Shown: piece by piece, positions 28,497-39,105 of the stretch
Numbering within the stretch: the stretch's first letter is position 1
Layout of the letters: each line of letters begins with the position of its first letter
Assembly (NCBI GenBank): GCA_963709655.1
Contig: CAVPXF010000007.1
Span: 1 to 64,000, forward strand
DNA length: 64,000 nucleotides
Direction: 5' to 3'
Origin: Roseiarcus sp963709655
GTDB lineage: Bacteria > Pseudomonadota > Alphaproteobacteria > Rhizobiales > Beijerinckiaceae
Program-made: the position numbers and the translations under genes
The notes under the pieces: model-generated
What the model saw: only the letters and a program-made list of their open reading frames with translations
The model's database searches: none
What the model was told of the DNA's origin: nothing

Positions 28497-28523
28497 TTAG
28501 CACTCTCTTGCGGCGAGTGCCAA
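28497..28523. promoter_or_regulatory. CIRCE element (HrcA operator) of groESL
   Basis: TTAGCACTC-N9-GAGTGCCAA, one base from the canonical inverted repeat TTAGCACTC-N9-GAGTGCTAA. It is 94 bp before groES. HrcA repressor binding here would limit groESL expression outside heat shock. Confidence 0.95.
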
Positions 28524-28616
28524 GAGGCGCCATATAGGCTCGAGCGTCAGACTGCCGCCGAGAGCCGGAGCCTTTGCTCGTGAGCCGGTCAGGCAGTCGA
28601 GCTGAAAGCGATCTCC

Positions 28617-28934
28617 ATGAAATTTCGTCCGCTGCACGACCGCGTCGTCATCCGCCGTATCGAAGGCGAGGACAAGACGAAGGGCGGCATCATCATTCCC
28701 GACACGGTCAAGGAGAAGCCGCAAGAGGGCGAGGTCGTCGCTGTGGGACCCGGCGCCCGCGACGAGAGCGGCAAGGTTCAGCCGCTCGAACTGAAGGCCG
28801 GCGACCGGGTTCTGTTCGGCAAATGGTCGGGCTCGGAAGTCAAGATCGACGGTGAGGACCTCCTGATCATGAAGGAGTCCGACGTCATGGGCGTGATCGA
28901 AGGCGCCGTCTCCGCGAAGAAGAAGGCGGCCTGA
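28617..28934 (+). CDS. groES: Co-chaperonin GroES
   Basis: 105 residues starting MKFRPLHDRVVIRRIEGEDK. The mobile loop (KTKGGIIIPDTVKEKPQEGE) that docks onto GroEL is intact. Seven subunits form the lid of the folding cage in the cytoplasm. Controlled by the CIRCE element upstream and followed after 40 bp by groEL in one operon. Confidence 0.98.
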   Translation: MKFRPLHDRVVIRRIEGEDKTKGGIIIPDTVKEKPQEGEVVAVGPGARDESGKVQPLELKAGDRVLFGKWSGSEVKIDGEDLLIMKESDVMGVIEGAVSAKKKAA

Positions 28935-28974
28935 CGCCGCATCGACCTCATCTCAACACAAGGAATTGAAAATC

Positions 28975-30615
<1,641 letters not shown>

Positions 30616-30639
30616 TCGCCTGAGTGCGGTCGAAAAATT

Positions 30640-30667
30640 CGAAGGGGCGGCTCAACCCGCCCTTTCG
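30640..30667 (+). terminator. Hairpin after groEL
   Basis: CGAAGGGGCGG and CCGCCCTTTCG pair with one mismatch around a 6-base loop. Only a weak T-rich tail follows. Confidence 0.55.
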
Positions 30668-30773
30668 ATTCCTGCAGGGGATTCCCGGCGACCTCCGGTC
30701 GCTGCAGGCGATGCGGCCGTCGAACGCGCTGCCATTCGGCTCGCGCTCGATCCCGTGACGGCGTCTTGTCACA

Positions 30774-31154
30774 TCAATCCGATGCAGCTTCGGGCTTCGG
30801 TTCGTGCGCCGATGCGGCGCGCCATTCCTCGGGCGAACGCGGCAAGTCGCCGCTCACGTCGACATGGGCCGCCTCGGTCCCGGCGGGGAGCTCCCGTTCG
30901 GAAAACTTCAGGTCGAGCAGTCGGCCGTCGTCGGTGAGGAGCTGAACGCCAATCCGGCCAAACACGGCTTCGAGATGAGACGCCGTCAGCCTGAGCTCGC
31001 CGGAGGCGGTGACGCCTCCATGCGGCGTCGCAAAGCCATCAAAATCGTAAGCCGCGCGGGCGATCGTCTCGCCGTCGATCTGCACGCTGCCGGCGCCGGC
31101 AAGTCGACCGAGATATCCGACGATCGCAGTCGCTTGCGCGGACGCCCGTCTCAT
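30774..31154 (-). CDS. Hypothetical protein, last of three overlapping small genes
   Basis: 126 residues from ATG 31154 (MRRASAQATAIVGYLGRLAG). The middle is a beta-rich stretch (VQIDGETIARAAYDFDGFAT) and the end is acidic. Its ATG overlaps the stop of the preceding 51-residue gene as ATGA, so translation is probably coupled. No family is recognised, no signal peptide is seen. The short-domain feel suggests a small structural or binding protein. Confidence 0.6.
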   Translation of the reverse strand: MRRASAQATAIVGYLGRLAGAGSVQIDGETIARAAYDFDGFATPHGGVTASGELRLTASHLEAVFGRIGVQLLTDDGRLLDLKFSERELPAGTEAAHVDVSGDLPRSPEEWRAASAHEPKPEAASD

Positions 31155-31306
31155 GGGGCGCCGCAGTCGGCCCATAGAGCCGCGGCGAATTCGCCCAGCT
31201 TGACGAGAACCCTCTCGCTGACGCCGCCCGGCGCCGACGAGGCGAACGCTCCGGAGAACGTCGCCGCCGTTTCACGGCTCCGCGTCGTCATCGTGGGAAG
31301 CTTCAC
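31151..31306 (-). CDS. Short hypothetical protein between two overlapping genes
   Basis: 51 residues from GTG 31306, which overlaps the upstream stop as GTGA; ATG 31291 is the alternative start. The sequence includes VSERVLVKLGEFAAALWADC. Both ends overlap neighbours by four bases, strong circumstantial support for a real gene. Function unknown. Confidence 0.5.
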   Translation of the reverse strand: MKLPTMTTRSRETAATFSGAFASSAPGGVSERVLVKLGEFAAALWADCGAP

Positions 31307-31437
31307 TTCCGCTTTGTCGGGGTGGTCGCAGCCGACGGAGTTTTCGGGCCGAACGGCGAAGCCGGCGCAGCGGGCGCCGATTTCACCGCTTTGGGTTTCT
31401 TTATTTCGCGATTGCTGCGCCGGTGTTCCTTGGCCAT
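31303..31437 (-). CDS. Small basic protein, first of the overlapping trio
   Basis: 44 residues, MAKEHRRSNREIKKPKAVKS then an Ala/Pro/Thr/Lys-rich tail. Short proteins with this start (MAK-x-H-x-R-x-NRE-x-KKPK) are common in Alphaproteobacteria, with unknown function. A GGAGAG ribosome site lies three bases before the ATG at 31437. The basic composition suggests nucleic acid or ribosome contact, but that is speculation. Confidence 0.65.
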   Translation of the reverse strand: MAKEHRRSNREIKKPKAVKSAPAAPASPFGPKTPSAATTPTKRK

Positions 31438-31786
31438 GTGCTCTCCGATGGCGTCCATCGCCGCTCTGGGAAATTGTGCGAACGTCACGCCGCGCAATTC
31501 CGTCAATGCCAACTCCCTATATAGGCGCGTTTCCGGCGGGGAGGGCGAAAAAGCGCGCCGGTGTGGTGATTTTTGCGACTTTCCCGCCGAGACATGGAAA
31601 GCTGAAATCAGCCCGGCCTCTCATATTCCCGACGGTCTGCACGTTCGATCGCCTCTCGCTGTCCGTCATCGGACCGCTTATCGATATCGGCGCCCGGTCG
31701 AACCGTGGCCGCACCGGCTGACGCTCGGCCCACGTCCGTGTCGATGGCGCCGATGTTAAGCGGGTCGGCTCGCGACGCCGCTTGGT
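31438..31786. other. Intergenic
   Basis: It presumably contains the promoter of the three-gene operon, with TATATAGG near 31515-31522 on the plus strand. No gene is supported. Confidence 0.35.
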
Positions 31787-33586
31787 TCAGCTCTTGTGAA
31801 ACGACGGCTGCACCCCGTAGACAGGCGTAGGAACGCCCTCGTAGCGGGCTTTCAACTGCAGCGACAGGAACTGCGAGTAGTGGCGCGACTGGTGCAGGTT
31901 GCCGCCATGCATCCACAGCGCCTCCTGCTGCGTCGGCTTCCACATGTTGCGCTGCTCGCCTTCCCATGGTCCCGGGTCCTTCGGCGTGTCGGAGCCGATG
32001 CCCCAGCATTTTCCCACCTTGTCGGCCATCTCCCGTCCGCAAAGATCGGCGATCCACCCGTTCATCGAGCCGTAGCCGGTCGCATAGACGATCACGTCGG
32101 CCGGGACCTCCTCTCCCGTATCGAGCTTGACGCCCCGCGGCATGATCTCGACGACCTGCCCTTTCGCGAGCTTGATCTTACCGTCGATGACGAGCTGCGA
32201 CGCGCCGACGTCGATGTAGTACCCCGAACCGCGGCGCAAGTACTTCATGAACAGCCCGGACTCGTCGTCGCCGAAGTCGAGCTTGAACCCGGCCTTCTCC
32301 AGCCCCGTGTAAAAGTCGGCGTCGACCTCGCGGATCTTGTCGTACACCGGCTTCTGGAACGTGTGCAGGATCGCGTAGGGGAGCGAAGCGAAGATAAGAT
32401 CCGCCTTCGCGGTGGTCATGCCGTTCTGTACGGCGCGCTCCGAGTAGAGGTCGCTGAGGCCGATCTCCATTAGCGAATTCGAGCGCACGATGTGGGTGGT
32501 CGATCGCTGGACCATCGTCACGTCGGCGCCGTTCTCATAGAGCGCCGCGGCGATGTCGTGGGCCGAATTGTTCGACCCGACCACGACCGCCTTCTTGCCC
32601 TTGTAGGCGTCGGGACCGGGATGCCTCGAGGAATGATGCTGCTCGCCCTCAAAGGTTTCGGCGCCCTTGAATTGCGGGACGTTGGCCTTGCCTGACATGC
32701 CGGTCGCGAAAACGAGCTGCTTCGGATGGAGGACGACCTCCTGGCCGTCGCGGTCGACGACGACCGTCCATTCCTGCTTGGTCTCGTCGTAACTGGCGGT
32801 TTTCGCCTCGGACTTGGTCCAGTAGTTCAGCTCCATCACCTTGGCGTACATCTCCAGCCAGTCGCCGATCTTGTCCTTCGGCGAAAACACCGGCCAGTTC
32901 TTCGGAAAGTCGAGGTAGGGCAGGTGGTCATACCAGACCGGGTCGTGCAGGCAGAGGGACTTGTAGCGCTTGCGCCAGCTGTCGCCGGCTCGCTCGTTCT
33001 TTTCGAGGATAATGGTCGGCACTTCGAGCTGGCGCAGGCGCGCGCCCAGCGCAATGCCGCCCTGACCGCCGCCGATGATCACGACATAGGGCTCTTTCGC
33101 ATAGCCGAGGGTCGCAAGCTCCTCCTCGCGCCTTTCCCTCCAGCTCTTCCCGCCAATATGGACCCCGTGTCTCGCGCCGAGGGGGCGGGTGAAACCGGCC
33201 TTCTCCTCATAGCCCTTGAGCTCCACCATGGTGGTCAGCAGCGTCCAGATCAGCCCGTCGCGGATGCGCACGAGACCGTAGCCGCGCGCGACCTCGGTCT
33301 CGAAGGTGAACCACGCCTCCATGACGCCGGCCGCCTCCGCGACCGGCTCCTTGTCATAGACGCGCCAGTCGTGCGGCTTCGTGGCCGCCAAACAGTGGGT
33401 CAGCATGTCCCGGATCTGCCCGCGTCCCTCCATGGTCTTGATGTTCCACGTGAAGGAGACGAGGTCGCGCCAATACGACTCCTCGGCGAACATCGCCACG
33501 GCGGCCTCGATGTCCGGTTTCGCCAGCGCTTCGCCGAAACGGTCGAGAAACGCCTGGGCCCTGGCGGCCGGGGTCACGTCTAGCAT
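31787..33586 (-). CDS. Flavin-dependent monooxygenase with N-terminal SnoaL-like domain
   Basis: 599 residues from ATG 33586, which follows a strong GAGGGAGGT site. Residues about 10-130 look like a SnoaL/NTF2-like domain (IEAAVAMFAEESYWRDLVSF). The rest is an FMO/Baeyer-Villiger-type enzyme: FAD motif VVIIGGGQGGIALGA near 165-180, NAD(P) motif VVVGSNNSAHDIA near 332-345, and the late ATGYG motif. It would oxygenate a small organic compound using NADPH and O2; the substrate is unknown. No obvious operon partner; the sugar kinase gene lies about 290 bp further, same strand. Confidence 0.88.
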   Translation of the reverse strand: MLDVTPAARAQAFLDRFGEALAKPDIEAAVAMFAEESYWRDLVSFTWNIKTMEGRGQIRDMLTHCLAATKPHDWRVYDKEPVAEAAGVMEAWFTFETEVARGYGLVRIRDGLIWTLLTTMVELKGYEEKAGFTRPLGARHGVHIGGKSWRERREEELATLGYAKEPYVVIIGGGQGGIALGARLRQLEVPTIILEKNERAGDSWRKRYKSLCLHDPVWYDHLPYLDFPKNWPVFSPKDKIGDWLEMYAKVMELNYWTKSEAKTASYDETKQEWTVVVDRDGQEVVLHPKQLVFATGMSGKANVPQFKGAETFEGEQHHSSRHPGPDAYKGKKAVVVGSNNSAHDIAAALYENGADVTMVQRSTTHIVRSNSLMEIGLSDLYSERAVQNGMTTAKADLIFASLPYAILHTFQKPVYDKIREVDADFYTGLEKAGFKLDFGDDESGLFMKYLRRGSGYYIDVGASQLVIDGKIKLAKGQVVEIMPRGVKLDTGEEVPADVIVYATGYGSMNGWIADLCGREMADKVGKCWGIGSDTPKDPGPWEGEQRNMWKPTQQEALWMHGGNLHQSRHYSQFLSLQLKARYEGVPTPVYGVQPSFHKS

Positions 33587-33876
33587 GAAAGACCTCCCTC
33601 GAATTGGACAGGCCGCGCGTGACGGGTCCATCCGGTCGTCGTTCAGGTGAGGCTGCTGCGACATGCGACCGCGCCGTCCGTCGCATGGTCTCGCCGAGCG
33701 ACATGCGCTCGATCGCCTCGACATGCAGCCGGACAGCGGCCACCCTCCGCCGTCCTCCCTGTTTTGCGGAGCTTAGCGGCGGCGGGCGAGGCGCACAATG
33801 GGGACGCAACGGGGGATTTTCGAGTGGGCGGAGACGGTTTCATCCGCTCTCCGCCCAGAACAGGCTGGCGTTTCGA
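33587..33876. other. Intergenic between the monooxygenase and the sugar kinase
   Basis: No gene or clear terminator is seen. It presumably contains the monooxygenase promoter. Confidence 0.35.
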
Positions 33877-35367
33877 TCAGCGCGTCTCGGCGCTACTGAT
33901 CACCGAGTTCACCGCCGCGTTCCACACGCCGATCTTCGCCTGGCGCGCTGCCGCGTCGAGGCAAGGGTCGATCTGGTCGCTGTCGCTAATGAGCATCGCC
34001 TCGATCTTGGCTTCGTCGATCAGTCCCGAAGTTGCGCCCGCGAGCACGCCCGCCCCGAATGCGCTGAGTTCCAGGATCTTGAGCCGTCGGACGGGGCGAC
34101 CAAGCAGGTCCGCCTGGTATTGCATGAGAAGATCGTTTTGCGTCGCCCCACCATCCGCAGACAGGCGCGCCAGGGAAGCCCCGAGATCGCGCTCCATCGC
34201 GGTGAAGACGTCGCGGATCTGCAAGGCGATCGCCTCGAGCGTTGCGCGGGCGACGTCGGCGCGCGAGGTCGCGAGCGACATGCCGGTCAGCGCCGCGCGA
34301 GCGCGGTCCTTCCAATGGGGCGCGCCAAGGCCGGCGAGCGCGGGAACGAAGCAAACGCCGTCGTCATCCTTGGCCTTCGTCGCCAACTCCGTCAGCGCCG
34401 CGACATCGGGCAGGCCCATAAGTTCGGCCATCCATGCGGCCGCCTGAGCCGATACCGAAATGTTGCCCTCGAGCGCATACGAAACCGTCTTCGAACGCCG
34501 CCAGGCGACAGTCGTGGAGAGGCCGGACCGGGATCGGATCGGCGTCTCGGTCAGCGTCATCAGCGAAGAGCCGGTTCCGTAAGTCGCTTTGACCGCTCCG
34601 GGAGAACGTATGCCGTGGCCGAACAGCGCGGCATGCGAGTCCCCCATCATCGCATGGACAGCAACGCCTTCGATTAATCGATGAACATTCTTCGCCGCGC
34701 CGAACCTGGCGTTTGAATCCTCGACGCGCGGAAGGATCGACTTCGGCACGCCGAACAACTCGCAAAGCTCGTCGCCCCACTCTTGCTGGTGAATGTCGAA
34801 CAGTTGCGTCCGCGAGGCGTTGCTAGCGTCCGTCGCGTGGACCGCGCCGCCGGTCAGGTTGTAGAGAAGCCAGGAGTCGATGGTTCCCGCGCACAGATCG
34901 CCGTGATCCGAAAGCGAACGGGCCTCGGGATAGGCCTCCAGAAGCCAGCCGATCTTGGCGGCGGGAAAGAGCGGGTCGAGGCCGAGCCCGGTCTTCGCCT
35001 GGACCGCCGCCTCGATCGCCGGCGTGCGGAGCGCATCGATGCGGTCCGACGATCGGCGGCATTGCCAGGTCACGCAGGGGCCGATCGTTTCTCCGGTCGA
35101 ACGTCGCCAAAGGAGAACGGTCTCGCGCTGATTGGAGACGCCGATCGCGGCGATCGTCGCCGGCGCCGGCAGCGCCGAGAGGCAGCCGTCGATCGCAGCG
35201 GTCGTCGCGCGCCATATTTCGTCGCCCGACTGTTCGACCCATCCGGGACGCGGATAGGCGATCGGCGTCGGAACCGAATGGCGTGCGACAATGCGGCCGT
35301 CCGGGTCCAGGGCCAGCGCCTTGGTGTTGGTCGTGCCCTGGTCGATGGCGAGGACGAAGTCGCTCAT
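33877..35367 (-). CDS. FGGY-family sugar kinase (candidate apulose kinase)
   Basis: 496 residues. N-terminal phosphate loop AIDQGTTNTKALALD; the second FGGY half has the adenosine motif SADGGATQNDLLMQYQADLL and GAGVLAGATSG. By sequence it is glycerol kinase-like, but the context is sugar catabolism. It is the last gene of the minus-strand operon isomerase - transketolase N - transketolase C - kinase, with no gap to the transketolase. The expected reaction is ATP-dependent phosphorylation of the ketose made by the isomerase. D-apulose to apulose 4-phosphate is the best fit to the gene set (inference). Confidence 0.88.
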   Translation of the reverse strand: MSDFVLAIDQGTTNTKALALDPDGRIVARHSVPTPIAYPRPGWVEQSGDEIWRATTAAIDGCLSALPAPATIAAIGVSNQRETVLLWRRSTGETIGPCVTWQCRRSSDRIDALRTPAIEAAVQAKTGLGLDPLFPAAKIGWLLEAYPEARSLSDHGDLCAGTIDSWLLYNLTGGAVHATDASNASRTQLFDIHQQEWGDELCELFGVPKSILPRVEDSNARFGAAKNVHRLIEGVAVHAMMGDSHAALFGHGIRSPGAVKATYGTGSSLMTLTETPIRSRSGLSTTVAWRRSKTVSYALEGNISVSAQAAAWMAELMGLPDVAALTELATKAKDDDGVCFVPALAGLGAPHWKDRARAALTGMSLATSRADVARATLEAIALQIRDVFTAMERDLGASLARLSADGGATQNDLLMQYQADLLGRPVRRLKILELSAFGAGVLAGATSGLIDEAKIEAMLISDSDQIDPCLDAAARQAKIGVWNAAVNSVISSAETR

Positions 35368-36330
35368 TCACGACGATCCTAACGAAATCGCTTGGCGCGC
35401 CGCCTTTTCGATGCCATCCGATGTCAGCCCGAACTTCTCGAGTAGGAATTTTGGCGATCCGGTTGGCATGAAACCGGGAAAACCGAGAATGCGGATCGGG
35501 CAGGGGCGATAGCCGGCGACCACCTCCGCCACCGCTCCCCCGAGCCCTCCGCGTATGGAATGCTCCTCGACCGTCACGATCGCTCTGAGATCCGCGGCTG
35601 CCCGAATGGCCGCTTCGTCGAGGGGGGCGATCGAGGCCATATTGACGACCCGGGCGCTGACGCCGCCGGCGGCCAGACGATCGGCGGCTTCCAGCGCGCG
35701 CGTGACCATGACCCCGCAGCCGATGATGGCGACGTCGGTTCCCTCGCGAAGCGTCTCGGCCTTGCCGATCTCGAACCGGGCGTCATCGGGACGCGGCAAC
35801 TTCGGAACGCCGAACCGGGTGATGCGCAGGAACACCGGTCCTTCGTGCGCCGCAGCCGCCTCGACGGCCTGAGCGGTCTGCCAAGGGTCTGACGGCACGA
35901 TGACCGCGAGATTGGGCAGGAGCCTCAGCCAGGCCATGTCCTCGATCGAGTGATGGGTCGGCCCAAGCTCGCCGTATCCAACGCCAGGCGACTGGCCGAC
36001 AAGCTTCACGTTGGCGTTGCTGTAAGCGACGTCGGCCTTGATCTGCTCGAGGGCGCGGGCGGTGAGGAAGCATGAGGCCGCGCTGACAAACGGGATCTTG
36101 CCGCCATTGGCGAGACCCGAGCCGACGCCGACCATGTTCTGCTCGGCGATGCCGACGTTGATCGTGCGCTCCGGCCACCGCTTGCGGAAGCCGCCGAGCT
36201 TGGACGAACCGATGCTGTCGTTGACCACGATCACGATGCGATCGTCGCGCTCGGCAACCTGGTCGAGTGTCGCGGCGAAGGCGTCGCGGCAATCGAAGAG
36301 GTTGGATGCGGAAGGCTGGCTCATGCTCAT
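35368..36330 (-). CDS. Transketolase, C-terminal subunit (split enzyme)
   Basis: 320 residues covering the pyrimidine-binding and C-terminal domains: FDCRDAFAATLDQ, the catalytic Glu in NVGIAEQNMVGVGSGLANGG, and the tail domain GAVAEVVAGYRPCPIRILGF. It complements the adjacent N-terminal subunit; start and stop overlap as ATGA. Split transketolases serve several pathways; in D-apiose catabolism such a pair (AptA/AptB) converts apulose 4-phosphate plus glyceraldehyde 3-phosphate to xylulose 5-phosphate and dihydroxyacetone phosphate. That substrate is inferred from context. Confidence 0.92.
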   Translation of the reverse strand: MSMSQPSASNLFDCRDAFAATLDQVAERDDRIVIVVNDSIGSSKLGGFRKRWPERTINVGIAEQNMVGVGSGLANGGKIPFVSAASCFLTARALEQIKADVAYSNANVKLVGQSPGVGYGELGPTHHSIEDMAWLRLLPNLAVIVPSDPWQTAQAVEAAAAHEGPVFLRITRFGVPKLPRPDDARFEIGKAETLREGTDVAIIGCGVMVTRALEAADRLAAGGVSARVVNMASIAPLDEAAIRAAADLRAIVTVEEHSIRGGLGGAVAEVVAGYRPCPIRILGFPGFMPTGSPKFLLEKFGLTSDGIEKAARQAISLGSS

Positions 36331-37181
36331 GGCTGGCTCAATTCTTCCATAGCCTGATCAAGTTGCGCCTGGGTCGGAACGCCGTGATGCCAACTGACCT
36401 GGTCTTCCATGTACGACACGCCTTTCCCCTTGATGGTATGGGCGATCACGCACAGCGGTTTTGTCCGATCCGGGTTCCGGGCAAAGGCATCCAGGAGAGC
36501 CCCCGGGTCGTGACCGTCGACGTCGACCACGTCCCAGCGAAAGGCGCGAAACTTGTCGGCCAGCGGCTCGACGTCATTCGTCTCAGCGACCCGCGCGCCC
36601 TGCTGCAACGTATTTCTGTCGATGATCAGGATCAGGTTTGCCAGCCTGTGATGACCCGCCGCCATGGCGGCCTCCCAATTGCTGCCTTCCTGCAACTCGC
36701 CGTCGCCGGTGATGACGAAGACGCGATAAGCGGCTCGGTCGATCTTTCCGGCCAGCGCAACGCCGACGGCGATCGGCAGTCCGTGGCCGAGCGGGCCCGT
36801 GTTGGCCTCGACGCCCGGGACATAGTTGCGGTTCGGATGCCCGTTCAGCATCGACAGCGGCTTCATATAGGTCTGAAGCGCCTCGACCGGGATGAAGCCC
36901 GCTTCGGCCAGGGTCGCGTAGAGGGCGCCGCTCGCATGGCCCTTGCTCAGGATCAGCCGGTCGCGGTCGGGCGCGCGCGGCGCCTTCGGATCGACCCGCA
37001 GCACGCCGAGATAGAGCGTCGCCAGGATGTCCGCGACCGACATGTCGCCGCCGGGATGACCCAGCCGCGCCTCGAACACCATTTTCAGCGCATCCCTTCG
37101 GATCGCTCGCGCTCGCGCGCGAATTCCCGCGACGAGTTCTTCTCGGGTCAGAGCTTGCTGAGGATCGGATTCAAACGCCAT
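36327..37181 (-). CDS. Transketolase, N-terminal (thiamine diphosphate-binding) subunit
   Basis: 284 residues. The ThDP motif starts GDGELQEGSNWEAAMAAG and ends in LILIIDRN (GDG-x26-N). Also GHASGALYATLAEAG and GPLGHGLPIAVGVALAG, both typical. With the C-terminal subunit it forms a heteromeric transketolase in the cytoplasm. It starts four bases after the isomerase stop, so it is in the same operon. Confidence 0.93.
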   Translation of the reverse strand: MAFESDPQQALTREELVAGIRARARAIRRDALKMVFEARLGHPGGDMSVADILATLYLGVLRVDPKAPRAPDRDRLILSKGHASGALYATLAEAGFIPVEALQTYMKPLSMLNGHPNRNYVPGVEANTGPLGHGLPIAVGVALAGKIDRAAYRVFVITGDGELQEGSNWEAAMAAGHHRLANLILIIDRNTLQQGARVAETNDVEPLADKFRAFRWDVVDVDGHDPGALLDAFARNPDRTKPLCVIAHTIKGKGVSYMEDQVSWHHGVPTQAQLDQAMEELSQP

Positions 37182-37185
37182 CGCC

Positions 37186-38658
37186 TCACCCGCGGAAAAT
37201 GGAGGACCCGAACGCCTCGCCGGCGGGCTCGGATTGGTGGCGGTAGATCGGCCAGTTCAGATAGCGCGTGATCGCCTCGTGAACCGCGCCGGCGTGATGG
37301 CCGCGCACCATTGCCACATGATGCTCGAAACCGTTGCGCGCAATGAATCCGAGCAGCGGCCGCAGCCTCGTCACTTTCGTCACCGCAATGCCTCCGTCCA
37401 TGGCGAAGGGATCGGCGGTGAACTCGCCTTCGCCGACATAGGCCTTGACGGTCCCCAGCCTGTCGTCAGTGGAGGCGCGGAAGAAGGTCATCGGTCCGGG
37501 CTGGACCTTTCCCTTGACGGCGCCGAAGCAGTTTTCCTTGCCGAGCACGCTGCCGAGGACGTCGAGCTCCGAGATTTCCGGAGTCTCGCCGATGAAGCTC
37601 TTTGGGTAGTTGCCACAGTGGGTGCAGACGCATTTGTCGGCCTCGCGGCCGTAGTTGTTGTTCCAGTCGAGGATTGCCGACGGCGCTTCCGCGGCGAGGG
37701 CCAGCGCGTACATCGAGATCGCGCCCATGACGTCGACCTCGCAGGCGCTCGGCGCCAGCTTCTCGCCCATCATGCTCATGGTGAGGCAGGTCGCGCAGCC
37801 GAAATTGTCCTGCAGGCTGCGCCAGCATTGGATGGCGCTGGCGTCGCATTCGTTCTCTTCGATCCAACGGTCGACTGCGAGCGTCCACTTCGCCTGCCGA
37901 ACGATCTTTTCAGGCTTTATGGTGGAAGGGATCCGGCCGTAGGCGCCGATTTCCTCGAGCTTCGACTTGACCTCCGGCGCGTCGTTGGAGAGCGCATTCG
38001 CCGCGAAGATGATCTCGGACAGATCGACGGTGACAACCGTCAGCCCGGACGCCTGCAACAGCTTCTCGCTGAAGCGCATGGTCTGGAACGCGCCGGTGCG
38101 GGCGCCGATCGAGCCGATCCGTGCGTGCCTGAGGCCGCGGACGACACGGCAGATCCTGACGAACCGGTCGAGGTCCGCCGCGAACTCGGCGCCGTCGACG
38201 TCGCAGGTATGGGTGGTCGTGTCGGTGAAGGCGACGCCGTACTGGTAGAAATTGTTGGCGACGGAGAACTTGCCGCAGAAGGCGTCCCGGCGGCTCTTGA
38301 CGTCGACTTTGTCGATTTCGTCGTTGCTCGCTTGCAGCAAAATGGGAACGTTCAGGCGCGCTTCGTTGACGAGTTCGGAAATCGCGATCTCGTCGCCAAA
38401 ATTCGGCAGGCAAATGACGAGGCCGTCGATGGGGACGCGCTGGTCGCGAAAGAAGGCCGCATATTGGCGCGCGTCGTTACGGGACTGCACCGCGCCGTTC
38501 TTGGTTGCGTCGACCGGCAGGATCTCGGCCACGACATTCAACCGGTCGAGCTGCTTCGTGAGCTCCGCACGGGTCTGAAGCGCCGGCGCCCCGTTGAAGA
38601 ATTCCCGGCTGCCGACCACCAATCCAAGTTTGATCGGGCGAAGATTGCTCTTTGTCAT
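37186..38658 (-). CDS. L-fucose/L-arabinose isomerase-like protein (candidate apiose isomerase)
   Basis: 490 residues of the FucI/AraA-type fold. The N-terminal domain has LGLVVGSREFFNGAP and DGLVICLPNFGDE. Then a Cys-rich central part follows (NFGCATCLTMSMMG; VCTHCGNYPKSF), and the C-terminal domain ends GFEHHVAMVRGHHAGAVHEA. Metal-binding Glu/Asp/His are expected from the family but were not individually verified. The enzyme would convert an aldose to a ketose. As first gene of the isomerase-transketolase-kinase operon it probably makes the kinase substrate. D-apiose to D-apulose is the preferred hypothesis. Confidence 0.85.
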   Translation of the reverse strand: MTKSNLRPIKLGLVVGSREFFNGAPALQTRAELTKQLDRLNVVAEILPVDATKNGAVQSRNDARQYAAFFRDQRVPIDGLVICLPNFGDEIAISELVNEARLNVPILLQASNDEIDKVDVKSRRDAFCGKFSVANNFYQYGVAFTDTTTHTCDVDGAEFAADLDRFVRICRVVRGLRHARIGSIGARTGAFQTMRFSEKLLQASGLTVVTVDLSEIIFAANALSNDAPEVKSKLEEIGAYGRIPSTIKPEKIVRQAKWTLAVDRWIEENECDASAIQCWRSLQDNFGCATCLTMSMMGEKLAPSACEVDVMGAISMYALALAAEAPSAILDWNNNYGREADKCVCTHCGNYPKSFIGETPEISELDVLGSVLGKENCFGAVKGKVQPGPMTFFRASTDDRLGTVKAYVGEGEFTADPFAMDGGIAVTKVTRLRPLLGFIARNGFEHHVAMVRGHHAGAVHEAITRYLNWPIYRHQSEPAGEAFGSSIFRG

Positions 38659-39105
38659 GGTTTGCGACCCGCTTTCGCGATCGGCTCGGCCGCAGCGCCG
38701 GCCGACCTCCCTGCCATCTTTCGATTAGCAACGATTTCTCGCACTTAATATCTTTTTTTGCGGTTTGTAAAGAGGGCCGTCGCGCCGACCGGAAGCAAAC
38801 TGCGGCTGAACGGGCCGGCGCGATCCGGATTTGATGCGGCTATTTTGCGACTTGACAGGAAAACAAAATCATTGCACGAATATCGCGATCAAACGCAAGA
38901 ATTGGAAAAGGGAGGCGCCTTCTCGACGCGACCCACCGGCCTGCTGGCAAAGCTGGCGTTCCTCGTGGCCCGTCCGTCTCTGCCGACGATCCCAGATTTC
39001 CGGAAGTTCTGCGTGCGTTGTCGGCATCCAACGCAACGCGTCTTTTCCCAGCGTCGGCTTGGAAGGGCTTATTTTGATGCTCGAGAGTGAAATGGGAGGT
39101 CAACA
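38659..39105. promoter_or_regulatory. Divergent promoter region of the sugar operons
   Basis: It separates the catabolic operon (minus) from the CUT2 importer operon (plus). The left part is AT-rich (TTAATATCTTTTTTTGC near 38745-38762) and includes the CGAT-N6-CGAT motif. A GGGAGG ribosome site precedes the binding-protein start at 39106. Confidence 0.6.
38722..38735. promoter_or_regulatory. CGAT-N6-CGAT motif, copy 1 (candidate operator)
   Basis: CGATTAGCAACGAT here and CGATAGCAAACGAT at 44729-44742, each upstream of a transporter or catabolic operon in this locus. A shared operator for the DeoR regulator is a reasonable guess. Confidence 0.45.

Noticed and set aside
33877..35367. Calling the FGGY kinase glycerol kinase (glpK)
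   Set aside because: The sequence is glycerol-kinase-like, but no glycerol facilitator or glycerol-3-phosphate dehydrogenase is nearby and the operon encodes an isomerase and transketolase.
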